A program made the translations under genes and the position numbers. Below, piece after piece: positions 16,329 to 25,057 of a stretch of 64,000 nt of DNA (the stretch's first letter is position 1; every line of letters starts with the position of its first letter). Under the pieces are notes generated by a model, which saw nothing but the letters and a program-made list of their open reading frames with translations, was not told the origin of the DNA and made no database searches. This stretch comes from JAIPEI01 sp964443135. GTDB taxonomy: Bacteria > Desulfobacterota > DSM-4660 > Desulfatiglandales > HGW-15. Location of the stretch: contig CAYUBQ010000005.1 of assembly GCA_964443135.1 (NCBI GenBank), forward strand, positions 1 to 64,000, given 5' to 3'.

Positions 16329-16391
16329 CCCTCGAGACCGCACACGGCGTCGGGCAGGAACGGCGCACGGTGCCCCACCGGGTCTCGCTTG

Positions 16392-16990
16392 TCAAGGCGT
16401 TTTCCGAGGGGAGGGCTCCCCCCCCCCGGACCCCGCGACCTCCAGGAGCAGGCGGGCGGCCGCCTCGGCCCCTCCGGTCGAACGCCGCGGAGAGCGGGCG
16501 AGGGAGAGGAGGGCCGGGAGGTCGTCCACCCAGCTCCCGTCGAGAAACCGGGGCTCCGGGATGGGCATGCCGGGCATCCGGTCGCGGACGAACCCGGCCA
16601 GAACGGCGGATTCCCGAAAGCTTCCGGGCAGGATGTAGCCGAACGGCGGGCCCGCCTCGTGGACCTCGGCCAGCGTGCTGTACCCCGCCTTGCCCACCAC
16701 GGCGTCCGCGGCGCGGACCAGGTCGGGGTGGTAGAAGCCCGAGTGGGGAGGGAGGAGCGTCAGGTTCCCCTCTTTCCCCGGGCTCTCCGCGCCGCCGGGG
16801 AACAGGAAACGGACGCCCTCCGCTTGCCGGAGGCGGTCGAAGAACGTCCAGGACCCCGGGACCCCGCCCAGGGTGACGAGCACCAGGGGGCGGTCCGGAT
16901 CGACTCCCAGGGCGCTCCGCACCTCCGGCGGGAAGGCGGTCCGGGGCCCTGTATCGCATGGTTTCCGGAAATCGCTCGCGGCTGTCCATG
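16392..16990 (-). pseudogene. C-terminal half of a MurG-like glycosyltransferase
   Basis: The frame encodes about 200 residues that match the C-terminal, nucleotide-sugar-binding half of a GT-B glycosyltransferase: RPLVLVTLGGVPGSWTFFDRL, then HPDLVRAADAVVGKAGYSTL and EAGPPFGYILPGSFRES. The N-terminal acceptor half, normally about 180 residues, is missing. The sequence between about 17000 and the next gene at 17215 does not encode it, and no ribosome site is visible in this half. It is therefore a truncated remnant, perhaps cut when the rightward kinase gene arrived. The right boundary is approximate. Confidence 0.65.
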
Positions 16991-17214
16991 GGGTTTTCTC
17001 CCGGTCCAACGTTTCCCCATCCTTGTAACACAGGGCGGCCTTCGCCGCCACGGTTTCCGGGGAGGAGGTGACCGTTTCGCCCGCGTGTTCGAGCCCATGG
17101 GTCCGGATTGATTCTTTCCATCCCCCGGGATTTCCGCTATGCTTCCCGCACCACCAACCGCAGCGGCGCCGGCCGGTGCTCAGCCGGACGGCGGCACACC
17201 GCGGGGGGATCGAC

Positions 17215-18762
17215 GTGACGGCAGAACAACCATGGCGGATCGTTCTCATCGACGATGAGGCGGACATCCGGGAGGTCCTGAGCATCTCCCTCCTGGACGC
17301 GGGCTACGAGGTCGCCGCGGCCCCCGGAGGAGAGGCGGGGCTGAGGCTCTGCGACGAGCTCGAACCGCAGATCCTGATCACGGACATCCGCATGCCGGGC
17401 ATGGACGGACTTCAGGTCCTGGAGGCGGCCAAGGAGGCCCATCCGGAGATCGAGGTGATCGTGGCCACCGCCTACGGCGAGATGGACGTCGCCGTCCGCG
17501 CGCTCCAGCTCGATGCCTCGGATTTCATCACCAAGCCCGTGAGCGACGAAGCCCTTCATCTGGCCCTCAGGCGGGCGAAGGAGCGATACGAGGCCAGGCG
17601 GCAGGTGGCCGACTACACCCTGCTCCTCGAGCAGGAGAACGTGGAGACCACCCGGGAGCTCCTCGACAGCATCTCCTTTCAGCGAAGGCTCATCGACAGC
17701 TCCATGGACGGCATCCTCGGGTGCGACCGGAGCGGGGCCGTGATCACCTTCAACCGCGCCCTGGAGGAGATGCTGGGTGTGTCCCGCTACGAGGTCCTGG
17801 GCCGCCGGCGGGTCGGAGACTTTTTCGCCGAGCAGGACCTGCGGACCCTGGAGACCGATCTGGCCGGAGACCGGTACGGGGGGAGCGGAAGGCTCTCCCT
17901 CTACGAGACGCAGATCCGGACCCTGGACGGGCAGCCCATCCCGGTCCAGGTCTCGGTCACGGAGATCCTGGAACGGGAGGAGCGGGACGGCCTGGTTTTT
18001 TTCCTGCGGGACCTGAGGGACATCCGCCGGCTGGAGCGGGAGATGGCCGACCAGGCGAAGATCCTGCACCAGGACAAGATGTTGTCGCTCGGGCGGCTGG
18101 CCGCCAGCGTGGTGCACGAGATCAACAACCCCCTGTCGGGCATCCTCAACTACGCACGCCTCATGAAGCGGATCCTGGCGAGAGACCGGTTGACCGAGGA
18201 GCAGGTCGGGAAGTTCCGTGGGTACCTGGATCTGGTGGAGAGCGAGACCGGACGGTGCAGCGGGATCGTGTCCAGCCTGTTGAGCTTTTCCCGTCGGTCG
18301 AGGCCCGAGTTCACCAAGGTCGACGTGGGCGAGCTGGTGGAGCGATCCGTCCTCCTGAGCCGGCACAAGCTGGATCTCCAGGGAATCGAGCTGGAGATGG
18401 ATGCGCCCGGGGACCTTCCCCCTGTTCAGGGCGATCCCAATCAGCTCCAGCAGTGCATGATCAACCTGATCTTCAACGCCATCGACGCCATGCCCGACGG
18501 GGGGCGGCTCGTGATCCGCGCCGCTCGGGACCCGGGCAGGGGGCAACTGCTCATCACCGTGGCGGACACGGGAGCGGGCATCGCCCCGGCGTCGCTGCCC
18601 CACATCTTCGAGCCGTTTTTTACAACGAGACAAGAGGGATACGGGGTAGGCCTGGGCCTCTCCACGGTGTACGGCATCGTGGAGCGCCACCACGGCGCCG
18701 TGGAGGTGGAGAGCCGCCCCGGCGGGGGGAGAACGGTCTTCACCATCCGGCTCCCGGTCTGA
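17215..18762 (+). CDS. Receiver-PAS-histidine kinase hybrid
   Basis: A 515-residue cytoplasmic signalling protein starting at GTG 17215 after GGGGGGAT. Order: receiver (1-120) with acidic pair, phosphoacceptor Asp57 and Lys107 in FITKPVS; coiled linker; PAS (about 160-275, SSMDGILGCDRSGAVITFNRA); dimerisation helix with His301 in SVVHEINNPLSGIL; and an HATPase with the N box LIFNAIDA and G box ADTGAGIAP. The receiver-first layout suggests it is itself a target of another kinase. The next gene is a sigma-54 activator without a receiver, 214 bp downstream. It lacks membrane segments. No DNA-binding output is present. Confidence 0.88.
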   Translation: MTAEQPWRIVLIDDEADIREVLSISLLDAGYEVAAAPGGEAGLRLCDELEPQILITDIRMPGMDGLQVLEAAKEAHPEIEVIVATAYGEMDVAVRALQLDASDFITKPVSDEALHLALRRAKERYEARRQVADYTLLLEQENVETTRELLDSISFQRRLIDSSMDGILGCDRSGAVITFNRALEEMLGVSRYEVLGRRRVGDFFAEQDLRTLETDLAGDRYGGSGRLSLYETQIRTLDGQPIPVQVSVTEILEREERDGLVFFLRDLRDIRRLEREMADQAKILHQDKMLSLGRLAASVVHEINNPLSGILNYARLMKRILARDRLTEEQVGKFRGYLDLVESETGRCSGIVSSLLSFSRRSRPEFTKVDVGELVERSVLLSRHKLDLQGIELEMDAPGDLPPVQGDPNQLQQCMINLIFNAIDAMPDGGRLVIRAARDPGRGQLLITVADTGAGIAPASLPHIFEPFFTTRQEGYGVGLGLSTVYGIVERHHGAVEVESRPGGGRTVFTIRLPV

Positions 18763-18976
18763 TCGTTGAAAGGGGTGTACATCGCCGCCGGATCCGTGTA
18801 CCATTCGAGATCGCGGTCCCCTGACCGTGTGTCCAGAGGATCGGTTCATCGGCAATCCAGGCGCCCGAAGACCGCGAATCCTTTCTCCTCCCCCTCCCGA
18901 CCCAGATCCGGCGCTGTCTTCGCGGATTCCGGAGCCCGTTCAGGACGTTCAGGTATCCAGGCGAGGATGCTCGACC

Positions 18977-20722
18977 ATGCTGCCCGACCCGAAAAGCCTG
19001 CCTTCATCCAGGACGATTCTCTCCGATCAATGGCTCGGTCTTTTGGATCTCCTCAAGGTCGGTGCGTTCATCATCGACCGGGACCGGAGAATCCGGGCAT
19101 GCAACCAGTGCGCTCAGGCCCTCTTCGGCCTGGACGAGACGAAGATCGTGGGCCGGGACTGCCGGCAGGTGTTCAGGGGCGCCCCCTGCGCCACCTGCTG
19201 CCCCTACCGCGAGGAGAGCACCGAACCCCAGGAGCTGGAGGTGGAGCTCCTGGACGCGGAGGACCACGCACATCTCGTCACCCGGCTCACGGCACCCATC
19301 CACGACGAGACCGAAGATCTCGTGGGGCACCTCATCCTCATCCAGGACCGGCCGTCCCTGGCCGACCTCCTCAAGCAGGTCCGTTACGGGGAGCGGAGCC
19401 TCAAGATCATCCTGGACCACCTGGAGCTCGCCATCTTCACCGTGAACCGGGGAGGATACGTCACCTTCTTCAACGACGCCTCCGAGGCCATCACCGGCTA
19501 CAGCCGCGAGCAGGTCCTGGGAAAGGCCGGCAGCATGGTGCTGGGTCCCGGGGAGAACGGGGCCTGGCGGAAGATCGAGTCCTGCCTCGCCGGGGGGCGC
19601 ACCGGGACCACCGGTCCCACCAAGATGGTCACGGCCCAGGGGGACATCGTGGATGTCAAGGCGGACTTCATGCCCCTCACGAACGACCGGGAGGAGCTCG
19701 TGGGGGGCCTGGTGACCCTTCACGACCTGACCCTGGCCCGCCGCCTCGACGAGGTCCAGTCCGACCAGGTCTCCTTCCGCACCATGGTCGGCCGAGACCC
19801 GGCCATGCAGAAGATCTTCGAGATGGTCGAGCAGGTGGCCCCGAGCGATGCCACCGTGCTCATCGAAGGCGCCACGGGGACGGGCAAGGACCATTTGGCC
19901 AAGGTGATTCACTTCGCCAGCAACCGCCGGGACGGGTGCTTCGTGAAGGTGAACTGCGCGGCCCTGCCGAACGACCTGCTGGAGTCCGAGATGTTCGGCT
20001 ACGCCAAGGGGGCTTTCACGGGAGCGGTGGGGGACAAGCCGGGACGATTCCAGGAGGCGGACGGCGGCACCATCCTCCTCGACGAGATCGGGGATTTGCC
20101 GCTGTCGCTCCAGGCCAAGCTGCTGCGGGTCCTGGAAGACCGGGAGTTCTATCCCCTGGGAGGGCGGCACACCGTGAAGGTGGACGTCCGGATCATCGCG
20201 GCCACGAACCGGAACCTGGAGGAGCTCCTGGATCAGCGCCAGTTCCGGGAGGACCTGTTCTACCGGTTGAACGTCTGCCGCGTGGAGCTTCCCCCGCTCA
20301 AGGATCGGCGCGGGGATCTGCCCCCCATGATCCGGCACGTGCTTCGACGCCTCGCGGCCGCGAGGCAGGGTCGTCCCCCGGAGATCTCGGCGGAGGCCAT
20401 GGAGGTGCTTCTCCGCTACCACTACCCCGGAAACGTGCGCGAGCTGGAGAACATCCTGGAGTATGCGCTGCTCACCTGCCGGGGCGGGGAGATTCGACCG
20501 GAGCACATCCAGAGCTACGTGCACACTCGAACGGACTGGATCGAGCAGTGCCCGCCCGTCCGCCCGGCCCCCGAGGGGAGGGGCTCTGATCACGGGGAAC
20601 GCGCCCGCATCCTGAAGGCGCTGGAGCGCAACCAGTGGCGGAAGAAGGAGACCGCCCAGGCCCTGGGGATCGATCGGACCACGCTGTGGCGGAAGATGAA
20701 AAAGTTCGGGCTGAGCTCCTGA
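18977..20722 (+). CDS. PAS-regulated sigma-54-dependent transcriptional activator
   Basis: A 581-residue enhancer-binding protein. Two PAS domains come first (about 20-125 and 140-255); the first carries a Cys group (Cys62, Cys71, Cys74, Cys75). The AAA+ domain has Walker A GATGTGKD (298-305; the usual form is GESGTGKE), the sigma-54 contact loop GAFTGA (345-350) and Walker B GGTILLDEIGD. A Fis-type helix-turn-helix ends the protein (KKETAQALGIDRTTLWRKM). There is no receiver, so it probably senses a ligand or redox state directly. The start at 18977 follows CGAGGA; the frame upstream is proline-rich and unlike protein. It may act on the sigma-54 promoter at 9801. Confidence 0.9.
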   Translation: MLPDPKSLPSSRTILSDQWLGLLDLLKVGAFIIDRDRRIRACNQCAQALFGLDETKIVGRDCRQVFRGAPCATCCPYREESTEPQELEVELLDAEDHAHLVTRLTAPIHDETEDLVGHLILIQDRPSLADLLKQVRYGERSLKIILDHLELAIFTVNRGGYVTFFNDASEAITGYSREQVLGKAGSMVLGPGENGAWRKIESCLAGGRTGTTGPTKMVTAQGDIVDVKADFMPLTNDREELVGGLVTLHDLTLARRLDEVQSDQVSFRTMVGRDPAMQKIFEMVEQVAPSDATVLIEGATGTGKDHLAKVIHFASNRRDGCFVKVNCAALPNDLLESEMFGYAKGAFTGAVGDKPGRFQEADGGTILLDEIGDLPLSLQAKLLRVLEDREFYPLGGRHTVKVDVRIIAATNRNLEELLDQRQFREDLFYRLNVCRVELPPLKDRRGDLPPMIRHVLRRLAAARQGRPPEISAEAMEVLLRYHYPGNVRELENILEYALLTCRGGEIRPEHIQSYVHTRTDWIEQCPPVRPAPEGRGSDHGERARILKALERNQWRKKETAQALGIDRTTLWRKMKKFGLSS

Positions 20723-20731
20723 TCGGGCGGT

Positions 20732-21250
20732 TCAGAAGCAGCTCGGCGCGAACCGGCGGCGTCTGGCCTCCCGAGCATCCGAGATGACGGGGTCGTGCTT
20801 CCGCTCCCTCCGGATGCGCTCCGCGAGAATCCGTTCGCCGGACCAGGAGAGCCTCACCTCGTGGTGGGGGGTCGCGAGGGGCGGTTGGTGGATGGGGAGA
20901 CGGTGGGCCGAGAACCGGAGCATCCTGGATCGGGACCATCTCGCGGGACAGTAGGCGCGGGGATCGAACTCGAACCGCCCCCGTCTTAGGACCTCTTCCA
21001 CGACCACGTGTCTGGGAGGGGAGGCCACGGCCTTTCCGAGTCGGTGCTCGATGGTGCGGGCCGTCCCGGGGTCGAGGGCCTCGAGGGCCACGTGGGTGGG
21101 AAAGAGGCGCCCGGAAGGGGATTCGCCGAAGTTGCGCCGTACGGCGACCAGATCCTTGAGGATCCGCCTGGCATCCCAGAAATCCAGGTCCGTGTAGATG
21201 TGGTATCCAAAGCCCCCTCTTCTGGGGTGGCCGTAGACGATGCGCGCCAT
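20732..21250 (-). CDS. Hypothetical protein, 172 residues
   Basis: No family is recognised. The start at 21250 has an AGGAGGA ribosome site. The product opens ARIVYGHPRRGGFGYHIYTD and is rich in Arg and His, with a predicted mixed alpha/beta body (ILKDLVAVRRNFGES, HVALEALDPGTARTIEHRLG) and a basic C-terminus ending in Cys. There is no signal peptide or membrane segment. It converges with the sigma-54 activator (9-bp gap). The high basic content would allow nucleic-acid binding but nothing shows it. Confidence 0.6.
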   Translation of the reverse strand: MARIVYGHPRRGGFGYHIYTDLDFWDARRILKDLVAVRRNFGESPSGRLFPTHVALEALDPGTARTIEHRLGKAVASPPRHVVVEEVLRRGRFEFDPRAYCPARWSRSRMLRFSAHRLPIHQPPLATPHHEVRLSWSGERILAERIRRERKHDPVISDAREARRRRFAPSCF

Positions 21251-21575
21251 GTGCATCCTCCTGATTCGTCGAGAGCCGCTTTCCCAAGCGTCCATGACCC
21301 GTGTCGCGCCTCGGATCACCCTCCGCTGATGAAGACCGGTGTTTTCGTAGGACGGGTTTTTGCATCCGCCGCGCTTGTAGAAAACCTTTCGACGGCACAC
21401 AAGACGCCGCGCTACGCCCGGACCATCGTGGAATCGCTTATAGCGAAAAGTTATGAACGCGGAGGCGCGTTGACAACCCTTGGGAAATCCAAAGCGGATC
21501 GATCGGGAGAGCGGGAACCGCTGAGCCGGAAGGGCCCTGCTCCGGCCGTCCCCGGTCGTCCCCGGCCGGATTGCG
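21251..21575. other. Intergenic stretch upstream of the 172-residue protein
   Basis: Both flanking genes run leftward. A weak minus-strand promoter-like pair is present: TTGTCA (21471-21476), 17 bp, TAACTT (21448-21453). No gene, strong hairpin or repeat copy is evident. A GTTTTTGCATCC segment near 21350 only faintly recalls the 100-bp repeat. Confidence 0.3.
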
Positions 21576-23075
21576 TCAGGGGGAGCTCTTCCGCAGCTCC
21601 CGCTTGAGGAGCTTTCCCTGGGGCGTCCTCGGAAAGTCCTCCACGAAGAGGACCCGCTTGGGCGCCTTGTAGGAGGCCATGCTTTCCTTGCAGAACCGGA
21701 TGAGCTCCTCCTCCGTCGTCTCGCAGTCCCGCTTCAAGCGGATGAAGGCGGTCACGGCCTCTCCGTACTCCGGGTGGGGAAGGCCGGTGACCGCGCACTC
21801 CTCGACGGTGTCGTGGCGGTAGAGCACCTCCTCCACCTCGGTGGGATAGACGTTCAGTCCGCCGGTGATGACCAGGTCCTTGATCCGATCGACGATGTGA
21901 AGGTAGCCGTCCTCGTCGAACCGGCCCACGTCCCCGGAATGGAGCCAGCCGCCTTCCAGCGCCTCGGCGGTCTCCTCGGGACGGTTGTAGTACCCCTTCA
22001 TGACGTTGGGTCCCCGGATGAGGATCTCGCCCTCGTCTCCGGGCTCCGCCTCTTTCCCTGTAGCAGCGGCGATCTTCACCTCCACGATTCCCGCGGGCGT
22101 TCCCACCGAACCGACCTTGTGGCGGTACATGTGGTTGAAGGTCACCAGGGAGGAGGACTCCGTCATGCCGTAGGCCTCGTGGATGTCGAGGCCGAGGGCG
22201 GACTTGCACTGCCGGACCACCTCCGAGGGCATGCTGGTCGCCGCGGAGAAGAGGTATCCGACCGACCGGAGGTGCCGGTGGCTGTCGGGGTTGTTGAGGA
22301 TGCGGATGAACACGGTGGGGACCGCGTACAGGCGGGTGACGCCGTTTTCCCGGATGGAGGCCAGGATCTCGTCCATGTCGAATCCCGCGTGGAGCACCAC
22401 GGACCCCAGCGCGTGGAAGGTGGCGTTCATGATGTGATTGCCGGCGAAGACGTGGTTCAGGGGAAGAAAGCAGAGCCCGCGGTCCTCGTGGGTCGTCCGT
22501 TCGTGGTAACAGACGTTCTGGGCCGTGTAGAGGAGGTTCTTGTGGGTGAGCATGGCGCCCTTGGGAACCCCCGTGGTGCCTCCCGTGTAGAGGATCACGC
22601 AGGGATCGTCCGCATCGCAGTCCACGCCGGGCAGGCTCCGTGGCGACGGGGCGTTCCCCCCCTCGCACAACCGCTCGAGCACGGGATCCCGCTCGATCAC
22701 CAGGACCCTGTCGAGGAAAAGGGCCCCTTCCATCCCGCCGAACTGCCCGGAGAGGGGCTCCGAGGTGACGACGCAGGCCGGGTCGGAATCCTCGAGCAGG
22801 TGCGACAGCTCCGAGCCCATGTAGGCCGCGCTCACGCAGACCGCCACGGCGCCGGCACGGATGATGCCGTAGTAGATCATGATCCACTCCGGACGGTTCT
22901 CGCAGTAGAGGGCGACCCGGTTCCCCGGGACGATCCCCGCCTCGTTCAACCGGGAGGTCACACGGGTCACCGCCGTTTCCAGGTCCTGGTAGGTGAAGCG
23001 CCGGTCCCCGAAAACAACCGCCTCGTGGTCGGGGAGGATCCGGGCCCCCTTTCGGACGATGTCGGAAAGATTCAC
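21576..23075 (-). CDS. AMP-forming fatty acyl-CoA ligase (FadD-like)
   Basis: Activates a carboxylic acid to its acyl-CoA through an acyl-adenylate. The 499-residue protein has the adenylate-forming signature ILYTGGTTGVPKGAMLTHKN (phosphate loop), the A5-like EAYGMTESSS, A7 HSGDVGRFDEDGYL and the C-terminal catalytic Lys in RTPQGKLLKREL. It lacks a membrane anchor. Fatty acids of medium to long chain are the likely substrate, but aryl or other acids are possible. It lies 80 bp after the CNNM/CorC gene and has its own AAAGGATGAG ribosome site, so the two may be co-transcribed. It fits the beta-oxidation genes elsewhere in the window. Confidence 0.87.
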   Translation of the reverse strand: MNLSDIVRKGARILPDHEAVVFGDRRFTYQDLETAVTRVTSRLNEAGIVPGNRVALYCENRPEWIMIYYGIIRAGAVAVCVSAAYMGSELSHLLEDSDPACVVTSEPLSGQFGGMEGALFLDRVLVIERDPVLERLCEGGNAPSPRSLPGVDCDADDPCVILYTGGTTGVPKGAMLTHKNLLYTAQNVCYHERTTHEDRGLCFLPLNHVFAGNHIMNATFHALGSVVLHAGFDMDEILASIRENGVTRLYAVPTVFIRILNNPDSHRHLRSVGYLFSAATSMPSEVVRQCKSALGLDIHEAYGMTESSSLVTFNHMYRHKVGSVGTPAGIVEVKIAAATGKEAEPGDEGEILIRGPNVMKGYYNRPEETAEALEGGWLHSGDVGRFDEDGYLHIVDRIKDLVITGGLNVYPTEVEEVLYRHDTVEECAVTGLPHPEYGEAVTAFIRLKRDCETTEEELIRFCKESMASYKAPKRVLFVEDFPRTPQGKLLKRELRKSSP

Positions 23076-23155
23076 GGGATCTCATCCTTTCTGGCGTCGG
23101 ATCCGGGCGGCCGGAGTCGAACGGCGGCCCTTCCGCCGGCGTCCAAGCGTCCGGG

Positions 23156-24196
23156 TCACGTAAGGTTCGGACCCGGCGTGGCCTGCCTGCGGCGCTTCCG
23201 GGCCAGCTCGCGCTTGTCCGCCACCCGATCGGACTCGTCGACGATCTCCTGCCCGATGAGCTCCTCCAGGATATCCTCCAGCGTGATGACCCCGGCAAGC
23301 CCTCCGTACTCGTCCAGCACGATGAAAAGGTGCTCTCTCCGGTCCAGGAACTCCCTGAGCATCCGGTCCAGCCCGGCGGTTTCGACGACGAAGTGTATGG
23401 GCTGCATCAACTCCGACAGTCGGGTCTCCTGCCCTCCCCGGGAAAGGGCCACGAACATCTCTTTGACCAGCACCAAGCCCACGACGTCCTCGGGGTTGTC
23501 GTCGTACACGGGATAACGGCTGTGCTCCCATTTGTCGTATGCCTGGGTCACCTCGCTCAGGCTCGAGTGCTCGCTGAAGGAAACCACCACGGTCCGCGGG
23601 GTCATCACGTCCTTCACGCGCTTCTTCTGGAGGCTCAGGATGGCCTCGATGGCCTGCCTCTGATCGCTCCCGATCTCCCCCTCCTGAAAGCAGAGCCGGG
23701 CCAGGTGACCCAGCTCTGCGGAGGTGATGGGGCTTTCCCTCCTCCCGGGGGCGATGAGCCGGGTGATGGCGGTGCTCATCCACACCAGGGGGGCCATCAC
23801 CCAAACCATCACCCGAAGCGGGAATGCGACCAAGGGGATCATGGGGCCGGCATGGACGACGCCCACCGTCTTGGGAACGATTTCCGACAGGACGAGAATG
23901 ACTGCGGTGAAGACGGCGGAGAAGTGGGGAAGCCAGTGGTGCCCGAAAACCCCGGCCGCTGCGGAGCCTGCAAAGGCCGCACCGACCGTGTGGGCGATGG
24001 TGTTGAGGGTCAAAATCGCGGCGATGGGCCGATCGACGTCCGTCCGAAGCTTCTTGAAGATCCGTCCCGCGGGATGCCCCCCGTCGGCCAGGGCCTCGAT
24101 CTGTCCCGGGGTTGCGGAGTAGAGGACGGCTTCGAACAGGGAGCAGACGGCTGAGATGCCGACCGCGAAGGCGACCGCAAGCAGCAGCTCACTCAT
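23156..24196 (-). CDS. CNNM/CorC-type membrane protein with CBS pair
   Basis: A 346-residue protein with a CNNM (DUF21) membrane domain of about four helices (residues 1-150; LSEIVPKTVGVVHAGP is the family core), and a CBS pair (about 195-320) with VKDVMTPRTVV and LDEYGGLAGVITLEDILEEL. Members export or sense Mg2+ or Co2+ and bind adenosine nucleotides through the CBS pair. The start at 24196 was chosen because it opens the first membrane helix; an ATG 43 codons upstream would add an unrelated Pro-rich tail. The usual C-terminal CorC_HlyC domain is missing, so this is a short form. Confidence 0.85.
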   Translation of the reverse strand: MSELLLAVAFAVGISAVCSLFEAVLYSATPGQIEALADGGHPAGRIFKKLRTDVDRPIAAILTLNTIAHTVGAAFAGSAAAGVFGHHWLPHFSAVFTAVILVLSEIVPKTVGVVHAGPMIPLVAFPLRVMVWVMAPLVWMSTAITRLIAPGRRESPITSAELGHLARLCFQEGEIGSDQRQAIEAILSLQKKRVKDVMTPRTVVVSFSEHSSLSEVTQAYDKWEHSRYPVYDDNPEDVVGLVLVKEMFVALSRGGQETRLSELMQPIHFVVETAGLDRMLREFLDRREHLFIVLDEYGGLAGVITLEDILEELIGQEIVDESDRVADKRELARKRRRQATPGPNLT

Positions 24197-24329
24197 GGTC
24201 AGGGCGTACCTCCTGCATGTGGATTCAGGCCCCGAAACGCCCCGGGCCTCCGGGGGAGGGCGGGCAAAGAATACCAGACCGGGGTCCAAACTCAAAGGGG
24301 GTTCCGGAGTTGCATTTTGTTGCATCCGA

Positions 24330-24341
24330 TGTTGCGCAACA
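24330..24341. promoter_or_regulatory. Perfect 12-bp palindrome TGTTGCGCAACA
   Basis: A perfect inverted repeat in the 413-bp AT-richer region between the leftward CNNM gene and the rightward Hdr locus. It overlaps the predicted transcription start of the leftward gene. Two further TTGCAT half-site-like sequences lie just to the left (24310-24325). An operator for a dimeric regulator is plausible; the regulator is unknown. Confidence 0.45.
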
Positions 24342-24344
24342 GTG

Positions 24345-24372
24345 AGTCTAAAAACATCAGTTGTGAATTCAA
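24345..24372 (-). promoter_or_regulatory. Possible sigma-70 promoter for the CNNM/CorC-fadD unit
   Basis: Minus-strand TTGAAT (24367-24372) and TAGACT (24345-24350) with 16-bp spacing, leading toward the start at 24196. The rest of the 24373-24609 gap, upstream of the Hdr locus, is AT-richer than its surroundings, but I could not pick a convincing rightward promoter; TTGAAAATCAA near 24383 is an additional short palindrome. Confidence 0.4.
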
Positions 24373-24609
24373 AGAGATCAGTTTGAAAATCAACGAAATG
24401 TTGAACCTGCCTGCAACGCCTTCCCCATGGACGGATCAGAGGGGAAAAAGCCGGACAGGTTCAACCTCCTGATTTTCAGCACAGATTCCCTGTCCCGGGA
24501 TCCATGGCACGCTTTCTGCTGTTCGGAAACCAGGACGAACGGACTGAAACGCGCGGTTCGGCGGGCAACCCCGGGAGGGGGCTCCTGGCCGAACCGGAGA
24601 ACGAGGACC

Positions 24610-25047
24610 ATGCACCCTTCCGCTCCTGGAAAGAAGGTCCTGGTGGTCGACGACGAGCCGGATGAGAGGATTTTCCTCTGCAGGCTCCTGGAGCTGGGCG
24701 GCTACGCGTCGATTCTGGCCTCCGACGCCACCGAGGGGCTCGAAATGGCGGTGCGGGAGCGGCCGGACTTGATTTTGCTGGCCGTCATGTTCGACCACCA
24801 CGGCAATCTCCTGTTGTTCGACGATCTCAAGCTGGATGCCACCCTCAAGCAGATCCCCGTGGTCCTTCTCTCCTCCATCGACAAGAAGACCCTGTTTCAG
24901 CTCCGGGCCCTCCCCGGAGCATCCAGGGGGAACTTTCTCCTGAGACCCGAGGGCTTCCTGGGCAAGCCGCCGGAAGCGGACGAGCTCCTGGGTCTCCTGC
25001 AAACCCTGACCCGATCGGGGCCCCCGGAACCCCCGGTCGGCCTTTGA
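24610..25047 (+). CDS. Receiver-like protein lacking the phosphoacceptor Asp
   Basis: A 145-residue stand-alone receiver fold: VLVVDDEPDERIF with the acidic pair at 14-15, then PDLILLAVMFDHHGN where the phosphorylated Asp of the usual LLDVMMP is Ala58, then VVLLSSIDKK and GKPPEADELLG with the conserved Lys. Loss of the Asp means it cannot be phosphorylated in the normal way. Such pseudo-receivers often act as protein-interaction modules. It is the first gene of the Hdr locus, 10 bp before hdrA, so an adaptor role between the phosphorelay and the Hdr complex is tempting. The start follows GAGGACC; the frame upstream is not receiver-like. Confidence 0.82.
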   Translation: MHPSAPGKKVLVVDDEPDERIFLCRLLELGGYASILASDATEGLEMAVRERPDLILLAVMFDHHGNLLLFDDLKLDATLKQIPVVLLSSIDKKTLFQLRALPGASRGNFLLRPEGFLGKPPEADELLGLLQTLTRSGPPEPPVGL

Positions 25048-25057
25048 GGCGGAAGCC

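Noticed and set aside
21330..21400. Possible sixth copy of the 100-bp repeat
   Set aside because: Only a short AAAAACCCG-like match in reverse orientation; the middle and right arm do not align.
24373..24609. Sigma-54 or FNR-type control site for the Hdr locus
   Set aside because: TTGAAAATCAA and several TTGC motifs occur, but none has the GG-N10-GC spacing or the TTGAT-N4-ATCAA layout.
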